Source of the DNA: Desulfobacterales bacterium HSG17 | GTDB lineage: Bacteria > Desulfobacterota > Desulfobacteria > Desulfobacterales > Desulfococcaceae | Length of the DNA: 6,797 nucleotides | Assembly: GCA_030377945.1 (NCBI GenBank) | Contig: JAUCGD010000175.1 | Location: 1 to 6,797, forward strand | Direction: 5' to 3' | Shown: piece by piece, positions 1-5,917 of the stretch | Layout: every line of letters starts with the position of its first letter | Position numbering within the stretch: the stretch's first letter is position 1 | Notes under the pieces: model-generated | What the model was told of the DNA's origin: nothing | Seen by the model: only the letters and a program-made list of their open reading frames with translations | Databases searched by the model: none | Position numbers and translations under genes: made by a program

Positions 1-72
1 TTTCAGATATATTTCCCGAAAACATGAGATGAAATTTCAAAAGATGCATTTCACAAACCCCTCAACGATTAT
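1..72 (+). pseudogene. 3' end of a hybrid sensor kinase, broken by an in-frame TGA
   Basis: Frame 1 from base 1 reads FQIYFPKT, then TGA at 25-27, then DEISKDAFHKPLNDYLG, and continues without a break into the receiver domain that follows. In many deltaproteobacterial hybrid histidine kinases the ATPase domain ends in a stretch like F-x-L-Y-F-P-x-T-R-E-E-I-S, followed by a short linker and G-x-G-E-x-I-L-V-V-D-D. The fit on both sides of the stop is residue for residue, with the stop sitting where Arg is usual, so a single CGA to TGA change would explain it. Only the last residues of the kinase lie in the window. The alternative is a kinase that really ends here, followed by a separately translated receiver; a sequencing error is also possible. 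The family match is from memory. Confidence 0.55.
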
Positions 73-453
73 TTGGGAAAAGGCGAGAAAATCCTTGTTG
101 TGGATGATGAACAAATTCAAAGGGAGATATCTTGTGAAATTTTAGATGCACTTGGCTATGAACCAGTCTCTGTCTTCAGTGGGGAAGAGGCCATTACATA
201 TTTGAACGAAAATTCAGTCGATTTAATATTGTTGGATATGATTATGGACCCAGGTATTAATGGCCGAAAAACCTATGAAAGAATAATTAAAATTCATCCA
301 AAACAAAAGGCAATAATTGTCAGCGGGTTTTCTGAGACGGAAGAGGTTCAAATAGCTCAAAAATTAGGTGCGGGGAAATTCATTAAGAAGCCGTTCACTA
401 TGGAATCAATCGGAAGAGCCATCACAGAAGAATTGAAAAAGCCGACAACGTAA
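73..453 (+). CDS. Response regulator receiver domain (probable detached C-terminus of a hybrid kinase)
   Basis: This is a single CheY-like receiver domain of about 126 residues with no output domain. Numbered from the TTG at 73, the acidic pair is D11-D12, the phosphoacceptor is D55 (LLDMIMDP), the switch Ser is S84 (IIVSGFSE) and the conserved Lys is K106 (IKKPF). All residues needed for phosphorylation are present. The domain would take a phosphate from a histidine kinase in the cytoplasm. The start is doubtful: TTG 73 has no Shine-Dalgarno sequence, there is no in-frame ATG between the TGA at 25-27 and the domain, and the linker upstream of 73 still resembles a hybrid kinase. The domain is AT-rich (about 37% G+C over 121-360), unlike the next gene. 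MoaE starts 22 bases after the stop, so co-transcription is possible. Confidence 0.75.
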   Translation: MGKGEKILVVDDEQIQREISCEILDALGYEPVSVFSGEEAITYLNENSVDLILLDMIMDPGINGRKTYERIIKIHPKQKAIIVSGFSETEEVQIAQKLGAGKFIKKPFTMESIGRAITEELKKPTT

Positions 454-475
454 ACTACTTGAAACAGGAAAAATT

Positions 476-853
476 ATGGACAACGCCATTGATATACAAA
501 AAATGATCCAAACAATTAAAGAAAGGCCGGACTATCATAAGGCCGGGATGATTCTGGCCCACAACGGGGTGGTGCGGGAGACCTCGCGGGACGGCAGAAT
601 GGTCACGGAACTCACTGTTTCGGTGGATCATGAAAAACTGGCCGGGGTGATTGCGGCAGGCAAACAACGGTCGGGCATTATCGAGGTTTTGATTGAGATC
701 AATGAGGGCAGGCCCCTTTGTGTGGGTGATGATGTGATGGGCCTAGTAGTGGCGGGTGATATCCGGGAAAATGTAATCCGTACCTTGGAAGAGACATTGG
801 ATGCCGTGAAAAGCACGGTTACGTCAAAGACCGAGAAATTTAGGGATGGCTAA
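476..853 (+). CDS. MoaE-like protein (molybdopterin synthase catalytic subunit family), divergent
   Basis: The 125-residue product resembles a short MoaE. MoaE with MoaD inserts the dithiolene sulfurs into precursor Z to form molybdopterin in the cytoplasm. Visible matches are a G-x-V-R motif (G31-R34, like the region of E. coli Arg39), a G-D motif (V83-G84-D85) before a beta strand (LVVAGDIREN), and two C-terminal lysines, K112 and K118, followed by E120, in the layout of E. coli Lys119 and Lys126. The E. coli His-Arg pair (103-104) is Ile-Arg here (R97), and the usual L-E-Y/H motif is not obvious. E. coli MoaE is about 150 residues. ATG 476 has AGGAA at 466-470, five bases upstream. The stop is followed by a long hairpin. 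The family assignment is likely; catalytic competence is uncertain. Confidence 0.65.
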   Translation: MDNAIDIQKMIQTIKERPDYHKAGMILAHNGVVRETSRDGRMVTELTVSVDHEKLAGVIAAGKQRSGIIEVLIEINEGRPLCVGDDVMGLVVAGDIRENVIRTLEETLDAVKSTVTSKTEKFRDG

Positions 854-860
854 AAAGGGT

Positions 861-935
861 ATAGGCTGAAGGCATTTCGACTGAAGGAAGGTCAGCCAGA
901 CCTTCCTTCAGTCGAAATGCCTTCCCTTCCCCTAT
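861..935. repeat. Long perfect hairpin between convergent genes (repeat copy A)
   Basis: Bases 868-893 pair perfectly with 899-924 (26 base pairs) around the five-base loop AGCCA. An outer ATAGG (861-865) can pair with CCTAT (931-935). The arms carry CTGAAGG/CCTTCAG and GACTGAAGG/CCTTCAGTC, which recur at 2184-2217. The element lies between the convergent moaE-like and ynjB genes, and its outer arm contains the ynjB stop (TAG on the minus strand, bases 932-934). Neither side has a long T-run, so it may act more as an RNA 3'-end stabiliser or bidirectional block than as a classic intrinsic terminator. Confidence 0.85.
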
Positions 936-2140
936 CTCACATATCGTTTTTCCCATTCTGAAACGATCATATTCATCCAGGACGGATGCGGTTCGAGTAA
1001 TGGTTTACCCAATTCCTTGGTGGATAAGGTGGCGATTCCTTTGGGCAATTTTTTAAATTTGGCCCGGTCTTCCGGGGACAATTTGTCCATATCCAAAACT
1101 GTGGGCATGCCCAGTACATTTGGGTCCATGGCGTGAACCTGGGCATCTACGGAAAGAATGAAATTAGCCACTACCATAGCACCTTCGCCGGCCTTGGCAT
1201 TGTAAGGGATACAGACAAAGCTGGCGTTGCCGATGGTACCCTTATCCAAAACAAAAGTCCGTACCGTGGGGGGGAGCAGACCGTTTTTAATGGCGCTGGA
1301 GGCTTCGGCGGGATTAAAGGAGATCATAATATCGATTTCGCCATCTGCCAAAAGCTGGCGCATGGCCGGGCCGTTTTCCGGATATTGTTTACCCTTGCGC
1401 CACAGATAAGGGCGGAGCGCATCATACCAGACCCATAATTTTTGTGTGTTCTGGGTGAACATTGCAGCCGTTGCCTCTTGTTGCAAAACCGCCGGATCAT
1501 CCACCAATTCGTACAGGGCCTGTTTTAAAAATGTGGACCCTAAAAAATTACGGATTTCCGGATGGGCCAGACGCCCTGGATTTAATCTGGCAAAGGAGAG
1601 CATGGCCGGAATCGAACGCGGTGGATTTTTTAATCTGGCCGTATCATACACATAAACGACCTGGGCCATGAACAGCGGTGATTCCAGACCGTCCACGGGA
1701 ACGGTGAAATCCACCACCGTGGCGGGTTTACCTTTTGTATCCACCAGAGAAAAATTGGGCAAAAGATGGGTGAACGGCCCCAACAGTAATCCTTTATCTT
1801 TCATGGACAGAAAATTTTCACCGTTGATCCAGATCATGTCGATGGTGCCCCCGCTATCTCGCCCGGCGGCCTTTTCCGCCACGACCCGGGATACGGATTC
1901 TGCGGTATTGCTGATCTTCACATGTTCCAAATTCACACCGAATTGAATCTTCACCTGATCCGCGATCCAGGCAATGTGATCATTCGTGCGTTCATCTCCA
2001 GCCCAGGCATTCCAATACACCGTCTGTCCTTTGGCTTTTTCCAGCACCGTATTCCAATCGGTTTCCGGGGTAGCCCAAGAATGGCCGACAGCGATAAAGA
2101 AAAAGAGTGAGAGCATGCCAACTAGACGATACGCTTTCAT
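932..2140 (-). CDS. ynjB: ABC transporter periplasmic substrate-binding protein, YnjB family
   Basis: This 402-residue protein matches E. coli YnjB along its length: an N-terminal VYWNAWAGDERTN block (42-53), GGTIDMIWINGENF (97-110), a DGLESP block, a SFNPAE block, and a C-terminal EPHPSWMNMIVSEW block. The substrate of this family is not established. Residues 1-23 form a Sec signal peptide (MKAYRLVG, then a hydrophobic core) with likely cleavage after SWA, and no lipobox Cys, so the mature protein should be soluble in the periplasm. It would deliver its ligand to an inner-membrane permease, but none is encoded here. ATG 2138-2140 has AAGGA at 2150-2154 on the minus strand, about nine bases away. 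It lies 61 bases downstream of the ATPase gene, probably in one transcript. The stop lies in the outer arm of hairpin A. Confidence 0.9.
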   Translation of the reverse strand: MKAYRLVGMLSLFFFIAVGHSWATPETDWNTVLEKAKGQTVYWNAWAGDERTNDHIAWIADQVKIQFGVNLEHVKISNTAESVSRVVAEKAAGRDSGGTIDMIWINGENFLSMKDKGLLLGPFTHLLPNFSLVDTKGKPATVVDFTVPVDGLESPLFMAQVVYVYDTARLKNPPRSIPAMLSFARLNPGRLAHPEIRNFLGSTFLKQALYELVDDPAVLQQEATAAMFTQNTQKLWVWYDALRPYLWRKGKQYPENGPAMRQLLADGEIDIMISFNPAEASSAIKNGLLPPTVRTFVLDKGTIGNASFVCIPYNAKAGEGAMVVANFILSVDAQVHAMDPNVLGMPTVLDMDKLSPEDRAKFKKLPKGIATLSTKELGKPLLEPHPSWMNMIVSEWEKRYVR

Positions 2141-2170
2141 TGAGTGAGTTCCTTTCGAAAATAGTTAAAA

Positions 2171-2245
2171 GAAGGGGTTTTGGCTGAAGGTAAGGCAAAA
2201 CCTAAAAACCTTCAGTCTGCTTTTCCTTCCCCTGATTTTCCTTCA
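2171..2245. repeat. Interspersed repeat, copy B, overlapping the end of ynjD
   Basis: CTGAAGG (2184-2190) pairs with CCTTCAG (2209-2215). The loop holds AAGGCAAAACCTAAAAACC, nearly the same as AAGGCAAAACCTGAAAACT in copy C (5967-5985). Both copies go on with (T)CAGTCT and a T-rich TTTTCCTTC, and both begin with GGGGTTT followed by GGCTGA. The minus-strand TAG stop of the ATPase gene (2202-2204) lies inside it, so the repeat encodes the last residues of that protein. It fills most of the gap between the ATPase and binding-protein genes. Confidence 0.75.
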
Positions 2246-2897
2246 ACTTAATTACCCTGCCCCCGGAAACGTTTGCATCTTCAGGGTCATGGGTTACCAG
2301 GAGCGTCGGCAGGCTGTATTGCCTGGCATGGGAAAAAACAAAACCGCGAAACCGCTGCCGGGTGTCGGCGTCCAGTTTGGAAAAAGGCTCATCCAGTAAA
2401 AGGGCCTCGGGTTCTGACAGTAAGGTCCGCATGACCGCAACCCTTGCCCGCTGCCCACCGGAAAGAGTGTCTGGCATGCGCTTCTCAAACCCGTCCAGAC
2501 CTGCCTCGGCCAGGGCTTGGGCTACGGCCTTTTGTCTTTCATGTTTATTTTTTTGCTTTTGAGGCAATGCAAAAGCCAGATTCTGGGCCACCGTCATATG
2601 GGGAAATAAAAGATCATCCTGAAATAAAATCCCCACTCTGCGTTTTTCCGGTGGACAGTGGGTTATCTCGCGTTGATTCAACCGGATTGTTCCATGCCTG
2701 GTAAAAGCAGGGTCTAAAAATCCGCAAATAAAAGCCAAAAGGCTTGATTTCCCGGCACCACTGGGCCCCATCACGGTCACCACTTCATCGGATCGGATTG
2801 ATACGCTTAAATCGTCGATAATGACTTGATTTCCAACGGATAAACTGACCTTTACCAGATGCAATACTGCTGCTTCTTTACTTTTTTCCGACTTCAT
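2202..2897 (-). CDS. ynjD: ABC transporter ATP-binding protein, YnjD family
   Basis: This 231-residue nucleotide-binding subunit would drive import by hydrolysing ATP at the cytoplasmic face of a permease. All motifs are intact: Walker A GPSGAGKS (44-51), Q-loop Q93 (GILFQDDLLFP), signature LSGGQ (145-149), Walker B LLLDEP with D169 and E170, D-loop SKLD (173-176) and H-loop H203 (LLVTHD). The GILFQD-LLF and LSGGQRARVA-R-LL blocks and overall length closely resemble E. coli YnjD, which has about 217 residues. The tail GKEKQTEGF (223-231) is encoded by repeat copy B and is probably not ancestral. ATG 2895-2897 has no convincing Shine-Dalgarno sequence; TTG at residue 12 is a possible but equally unsupported start. 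It precedes ynjB, the reverse of E. coli ynjBCD order, and ynjC is absent. Confidence 0.88.
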   Translation of the reverse strand: MKSEKSKEAAVLHLVKVSLSVGNQVIIDDLSVSIRSDEVVTVMGPSGAGKSSLLAFICGFLDPAFTRHGTIRLNQREITHCPPEKRRVGILFQDDLLFPHMTVAQNLAFALPQKQKNKHERQKAVAQALAEAGLDGFEKRMPDTLSGGQRARVAVMRTLLSEPEALLLDEPFSKLDADTRQRFRGFVFSHARQYSLPTLLVTHDPEDANVSGGRVIKLKENQGKEKQTEGF

Positions 2898-2938
2898 TAT
2901 TGATGTAAAACCAAGTTTTGTGTTTCTTGATGAACCCT

Positions 2939-2966
2939 ATCGTAGCATACTGGTTGGTGGCGGCAA
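2939..2966 (-). promoter_or_regulatory. Candidate promoter for ynjD-ynjB
   Basis: On the minus strand TTGCCG (2961-2966) lies 16 bases from TACGAT (2939-2944), which is preceded by TGC, giving an extended -10 pattern. Each hexamer matches four of six consensus positions. The -10 is about 41 bases from the ATG at 2897. It is found by eye only. Confidence 0.35.
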
Positions 2967-3253
2967 TACCGGAATTCTACTATTTTTAAAAACGCTGCGG
3001 AAACATCGTACAGTAATTCATATAGAATCAGTCTATTTAGTACCTAATGATACGATGGTTCTTTTTTTTTATAATCACAACAGAGGAAGGCAGGAGCAGG
3101 ACAAATTTCAAATAATGGGTTTAATTGCATTTATAATAGCCATCTCGACTTTTAAAATGATAGGGTGTATAAATCCTTGCATGAACACAAGAAATTAGCG
3201 CCCCACCCCCCTAAGAAGAATTATCCACAAGGGGAACAACGCCAGGATTTGCC

Positions 3254-3258
3254 AGGAG
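3254..3258 (+). promoter_or_regulatory. Ribosome binding site deciding the TTG 3267 start
   Basis: AGGAG at 3254-3258 is eight bases before TTG 3267. From this TTG the protein starts MKKLINPSRIAIIGAS, the usual beginning of an acyl-CoA synthetase alpha subunit. The GTG at 3165 would add 34 low-complexity residues unlike the family. Confidence 0.7.
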
Positions 3259-3266
3259 TCTTTGTA

Positions 3267-4664
3267 TTGAAAAAGTTGATCAATCCATCCCGTATTGCAA
3301 TTATCGGCGCATCGGAACAAACCGGCCGCATCGGAACGGTGATTTACAGGCAGTTACTGAACAAAAAGGTACGCCTGTTTCCGGTTTCCGATAAGGAATC
3401 GGTGGTCTGGGGCCAGCCCACCCTGCCGACGACGAGTGCCCTACCGGTTGGGATTGATTTGGCAATTATCGCCCAAAACGCCGCCAAAGCAGTTGAAACC
3501 GCCTGGAAATGCGCCAAGCGAAAAATTCCTTATTTAATCATCGTGGCCGGTGGTTTCGGTGAAGCCGGTAGCCGGGGCCAGGACCTGGAAAATGAATTAA
3601 AAGAAATTGCTCGCACCACCCCGACACGTATCTTAGGGCCCAATACATTGGGCATTTTCGTTCCTGTGCATTTAATGGATACCCTGTTCGTGGAGCATGG
3701 AGACCAGGCTCTGGCCGGAGGCGGCGGTGTGGCCGTCATCTCCCAAAGTGGGTCGGTGGGCGTTGAAGCTTTAGGGCTTGCCAGTAATACCGGTTTCGGG
3801 ATGCACGCTTTTATCGGTTTGGGCAATAAATGCGACCTGAATGAACTCGATTTTCTGGAATATTTCGGTAATGACCCCCAAACCACCTGCATCGCTTTTT
3901 ACATGGAAAATTTTGACAATGGCCGCCGATTTTTGGAAATGGCCGGCCGGATCACCCACCATAAACCCATTTTAATCTTAAAGGCTGGTCGCTCTGAAAC
4001 CGGCTCGCGTGCGGTGGCATCCCACACCGGGAATCTGGCGGGTTCGGACCGGGTTGTGAGCGGTGCCTTTCGCCAATTCGGAATACAGCGGGTTTTTGAT
4101 GACGAAGCCCTTTGTGACGCGGCCAAAACCCTTGCCGGTTTGCCGGTTCCCAAAGGCAACCGACTGGCCATATTGACCCCGGCCGGGGGGTATGGTGTCA
4201 TGGGAGCGGATCATGTGGAAACCGACCAGCCCCCGGCAGTGCTTAAAATGGCTGAACTTTCCCCTCATACAATTGAAGAACTTCAACAAAGATTATTGCC
4301 GTTTGCTTCCAGTCAAAATCCGGTGGATCTTACCGCCAGCGCAGATAATGAAATGTTCGCAGACAGTCTATCCCTCATTTTGGGGGATGAAAATGTTGAT
4401 ATAGTGATCGTCATCGCATTTTTTGCCCCACCCACCATTACGGATGGCCTGGTCCAGAAATTATCCGATATTATCAACGCCTCCCAAAAACCCGTAATCG
4501 TCTTTACCCAATACGGCCCGTTTACAAATCAATACCTGTTGCGTTTTCATCAGGAAGGTGTGGTGGGGTTTCCCTCCATCTGGCGGGCTGTGCGTGCCGC
4601 CCGTTTTCTGGTGGAGCGGGCAAGTATTCTAAACGTTCGAAAGGATTCTGAATGCAGGAGCTGA
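3267..4664 (+). CDS. ADP-forming acyl-CoA synthetase, alpha subunit
   Basis: This 465-residue protein is the alpha subunit of an NDP-forming acyl-CoA synthetase (acetate-CoA ligase type), which converts acyl-CoA, ADP and phosphate to acid, CoA and ATP, reversibly, in the cytoplasm. It opens with a CoA-binding Rossmann domain (IAIIGAS, 10-16), then ILGPNTLGI, and a ligase domain with VAVISQSGSVG (155-165). The phosphohistidine is H253 in ASHTGNLAGSD, matching the catalytic His of the succinyl-CoA synthetase superfamily. A second flavodoxin-like domain begins near residue 290 (RLAILTPAGGYGVMGADH). Length fits archaeal two-subunit enzymes (roughly 460 residues). The start is TTG 3267 with AGGAG. 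Its end overlaps the beta gene by 13 bases, suggesting coupled translation. The acid used cannot be read from the sequence; acetate and branched or aryl acids are all possible. Confidence 0.9.
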   Translation: MKKLINPSRIAIIGASEQTGRIGTVIYRQLLNKKVRLFPVSDKESVVWGQPTLPTTSALPVGIDLAIIAQNAAKAVETAWKCAKRKIPYLIIVAGGFGEAGSRGQDLENELKEIARTTPTRILGPNTLGIFVPVHLMDTLFVEHGDQALAGGGGVAVISQSGSVGVEALGLASNTGFGMHAFIGLGNKCDLNELDFLEYFGNDPQTTCIAFYMENFDNGRRFLEMAGRITHHKPILILKAGRSETGSRAVASHTGNLAGSDRVVSGAFRQFGIQRVFDDEALCDAAKTLAGLPVPKGNRLAILTPAGGYGVMGADHVETDQPPAVLKMAELSPHTIEELQQRLLPFASSQNPVDLTASADNEMFADSLSLILGDENVDIVIVIAFFAPPTITDGLVQKLSDIINASQKPVIVFTQYGPFTNQYLLRFHQEGVVGFPSIWRAVRAARFLVERASILNVRKDSECRS

Positions 4665-5320
4665 TCCACAACTGGTGCCGGTCTCTGCGCGTTCCGCTTC
4701 AACCAGATGAATTTGAAGCCAAAAGGCTACTTTCCGCCATGGGCATCCCGATTCCGGAAAGCCAACGGCTCATGCCGGATACAGCTCCGCCTGTACCCGA
4801 ATTTTCCGGACCATTTGTGGTTAAAACCTGTTCGCCTGAAATTTTACACAAGACCGAGGCCGATGGTGTGCAGTTGGATGTCCCATCACATGATTTTGCT
4901 TCCGTAATATCTGATTTTTCAATCCGGTTCCCCGGAAAAGCTGTATTGGTGGAATCTCAAATCAATTACCAGGGGCCGGAAATGATCGTCGGTGGTCTGA
5001 ATGATCCGGCTTTTGGTCCTGCCCTGATGGTGGGGGCCGGTGGTATTTTCACAGAAATCTTTCAGGATGTGGTTTTCCGCCTGGCCCCGTTAAATACCGC
5101 TGAATCCCGATGCATGATCCAGGAGCTAAATATTTTTCCAGCCCTGAACGGTTTCCGGAATCAGCCTTCTTTTGTCGACCCCTTAAGCCACCTCCTTACA
5201 CAGGTCAGTCGCCTGGTGGCCGACTTTGGTGACATCCTGGATCAATTGGATATTAACCCCCTGGTTTGCCAAAATGGGCAATGGATCGCCCTTGATGTTA
5301 AAATTCTTTTACACCCTTAA
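4652..5320 (+). CDS. ADP-forming acyl-CoA synthetase, beta subunit (ATP-grasp)
   Basis: This 222-residue protein is the ATP-grasp subunit that binds ATP/ADP and passes phosphate through a histidine to the alpha subunit. Motifs in order are the N-terminal FEAKRLLSAMGIPIP (21-35), FVVKTCSPEILHKTEADGV (55-73) with H66 in the place of the beta-subunit phosphohistidine, E110 in PEMIVGGLNDPAFGP, the glycine loop MVGAGGIFTEIF (126-137), FRLAPL (142-147), and LDINPL (199-204) for metal binding. The length is that of a stand-alone beta subunit (about 230 in archaea); many bacterial enzymes have both parts fused. ATG 4652 has AGGA at 4642-4645, six bases upstream, within the alpha gene. The response regulator starts 15 bases after the stop, so the three genes probably form one operon. 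Confidence 0.9.
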   Translation: MQELIHNWCRSLRVPLQPDEFEAKRLLSAMGIPIPESQRLMPDTAPPVPEFSGPFVVKTCSPEILHKTEADGVQLDVPSHDFASVISDFSIRFPGKAVLVESQINYQGPEMIVGGLNDPAFGPALMVGAGGIFTEIFQDVVFRLAPLNTAESRCMIQELNIFPALNGFRNQPSFVDPLSHLLTQVSRLVADFGDILDQLDINPLVCQNGQWIALDVKILLHP

Positions 5321-5335
5321 AGGAACAGACCCTAA

Positions 5336-5917
5336 ATGAAAAACGCTCATATTTTACTCGTAGATGATGATGAAATCATCCTGCAGAGCATTTCCCTGGA
5401 CCTGGAATCCAGGGGCTTTAAAGTAACCGCCCTTTCCTCAGGCATTGCGGCCCTTGAGCTTTTATCCAAACAAACCTTTGATCTCGTGATCTCGGACCTG
5501 GTGATGGACTCGATAGACGGCATTCAAATTTTAAAAGCCGCCAAATCCCATTGGCCGGATATCGGTGTATTGATTCTGACCGGTTATGGGGATCTCAATT
5601 CCGCCATAAAAGCGGTCCGCTTTCGGGCAGATGATTATTTGCTGAAACCCTGTGATCCTGATGAGCTTGAATTCCGGATCGCACGCTGCCTTGAGCATGC
5701 TGATCTAAAAAAACGAGTCCGAATGTATGAAGACATCGTTCCCATTTGCTGCATGTGCAAAAAGATCCGTGATGATAAAGATGCTCCTGGAAAAGGGGAT
5801 TGGATGAGTGTGGAGAATTATTTATGGCAAAACAAAGGGATATCCCCCACTTCCACTTACTGCCCGGAGTGTTTGGTGGTTGTGGAAAAAGACATGGAAA
5901 GCAGGGGGGTAAGCTGA
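5336..5917 (+). CDS. Response regulator with C-terminal four-cysteine (CxxC...CxxC) tail
   Basis: This 193-residue protein has a complete receiver domain: D10, D11 and D12 in the acidic pocket, phosphoacceptor D54 (VISDLVMD), T82 (ILTGYGD) and K104 (YLLKPCD). A short helix (about 108-132) leads to a tail of about 60 residues, VPICCMCKKIRDDK at 135-148, then W156, and YCPEC at 175-179. C138, C141, C176 and C179 could bind one metal ion, probably zinc. Tails like this (CxxCKKIRDD...W...E.Y......CPEC) recur on deltaproteobacterial signalling proteins; their function is not known to me. There is no helix-turn-helix, so action through protein contact is more likely than DNA binding. ATG 5336 has AGGA at 5321-5324, 11 bases away, rather long. 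It is the third gene of the acyl-CoA synthetase operon. Its TGA lies in a repeat. Confidence 0.85.
   Translation: MKNAHILLVDDDEIILQSISLDLESRGFKVTALSSGIAALELLSKQTFDLVISDLVMDSIDGIQILKAAKSHWPDIGVLILTGYGDLNSAIKAVRFRADDYLLKPCDPDELEFRIARCLEHADLKKRVRMYEDIVPICCMCKKIRDDKDAPGKGDWMSVENYLWQNKGISPTSTYCPECLVVVEKDMESRGVS

Larger units (their letters stand above)
2898..3266. other. AT-rich divergent intergenic region, no confident gene
   Basis: This stretch separates the divergent ynjD and acyl-CoA synthetase genes. It is visibly richer in A and T than the genes around it. It holds two TATAAT sequences on the plus strand (3070-3075 and 3132-3137) without good -35 partners, a ten-T run (3061-3070), a perfect DnaA-box-like TTATCCACA (3221-3229), and an open frame of 92 codons from TTG 2920 to 3198 that I do not recognise. 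The end of that frame could make a 27-residue hydrophobic peptide from ATG 3115. No permease remnant was recognised where ynjC might have been. Confidence 0.6.

Noticed and set aside
25..60. TGA at 25-27 as a selenocysteine codon; TGAAAT (30-35) can pair with ATTTCA (48-53)
   Set aside because: The stem is six AT-rich base pairs with a 12-base loop and does not resemble a bacterial SECIS element. The aligned position in relatives is Arg, not Cys.
1133..2110. Several plus-strand open frames opposite ynjB
   Set aside because: They are antisense shadows of a full-length, well-matched YnjB gene and resemble no known proteins.
3040..3070. Ten-T run as an intrinsic terminator
   Set aside because: No stable GC-rich stem precedes it, and no plus-strand gene ends there.
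2920..3198. 92-residue open frame from TTG in the divergent intergenic region
   Set aside because: It has a TTG start with no Shine-Dalgarno, begins close to the ynjD start on the other strand, is AT-rich, and resembles no family I know.
3165..3266. GTG 3165 as start of the acyl-CoA synthetase alpha subunit (34 extra residues)
   Set aside because: The extra residues are rich in Pro, Lys and Gln and unlike the family, while TTG 3267 has a good AGGAG and gives the usual N-terminus.
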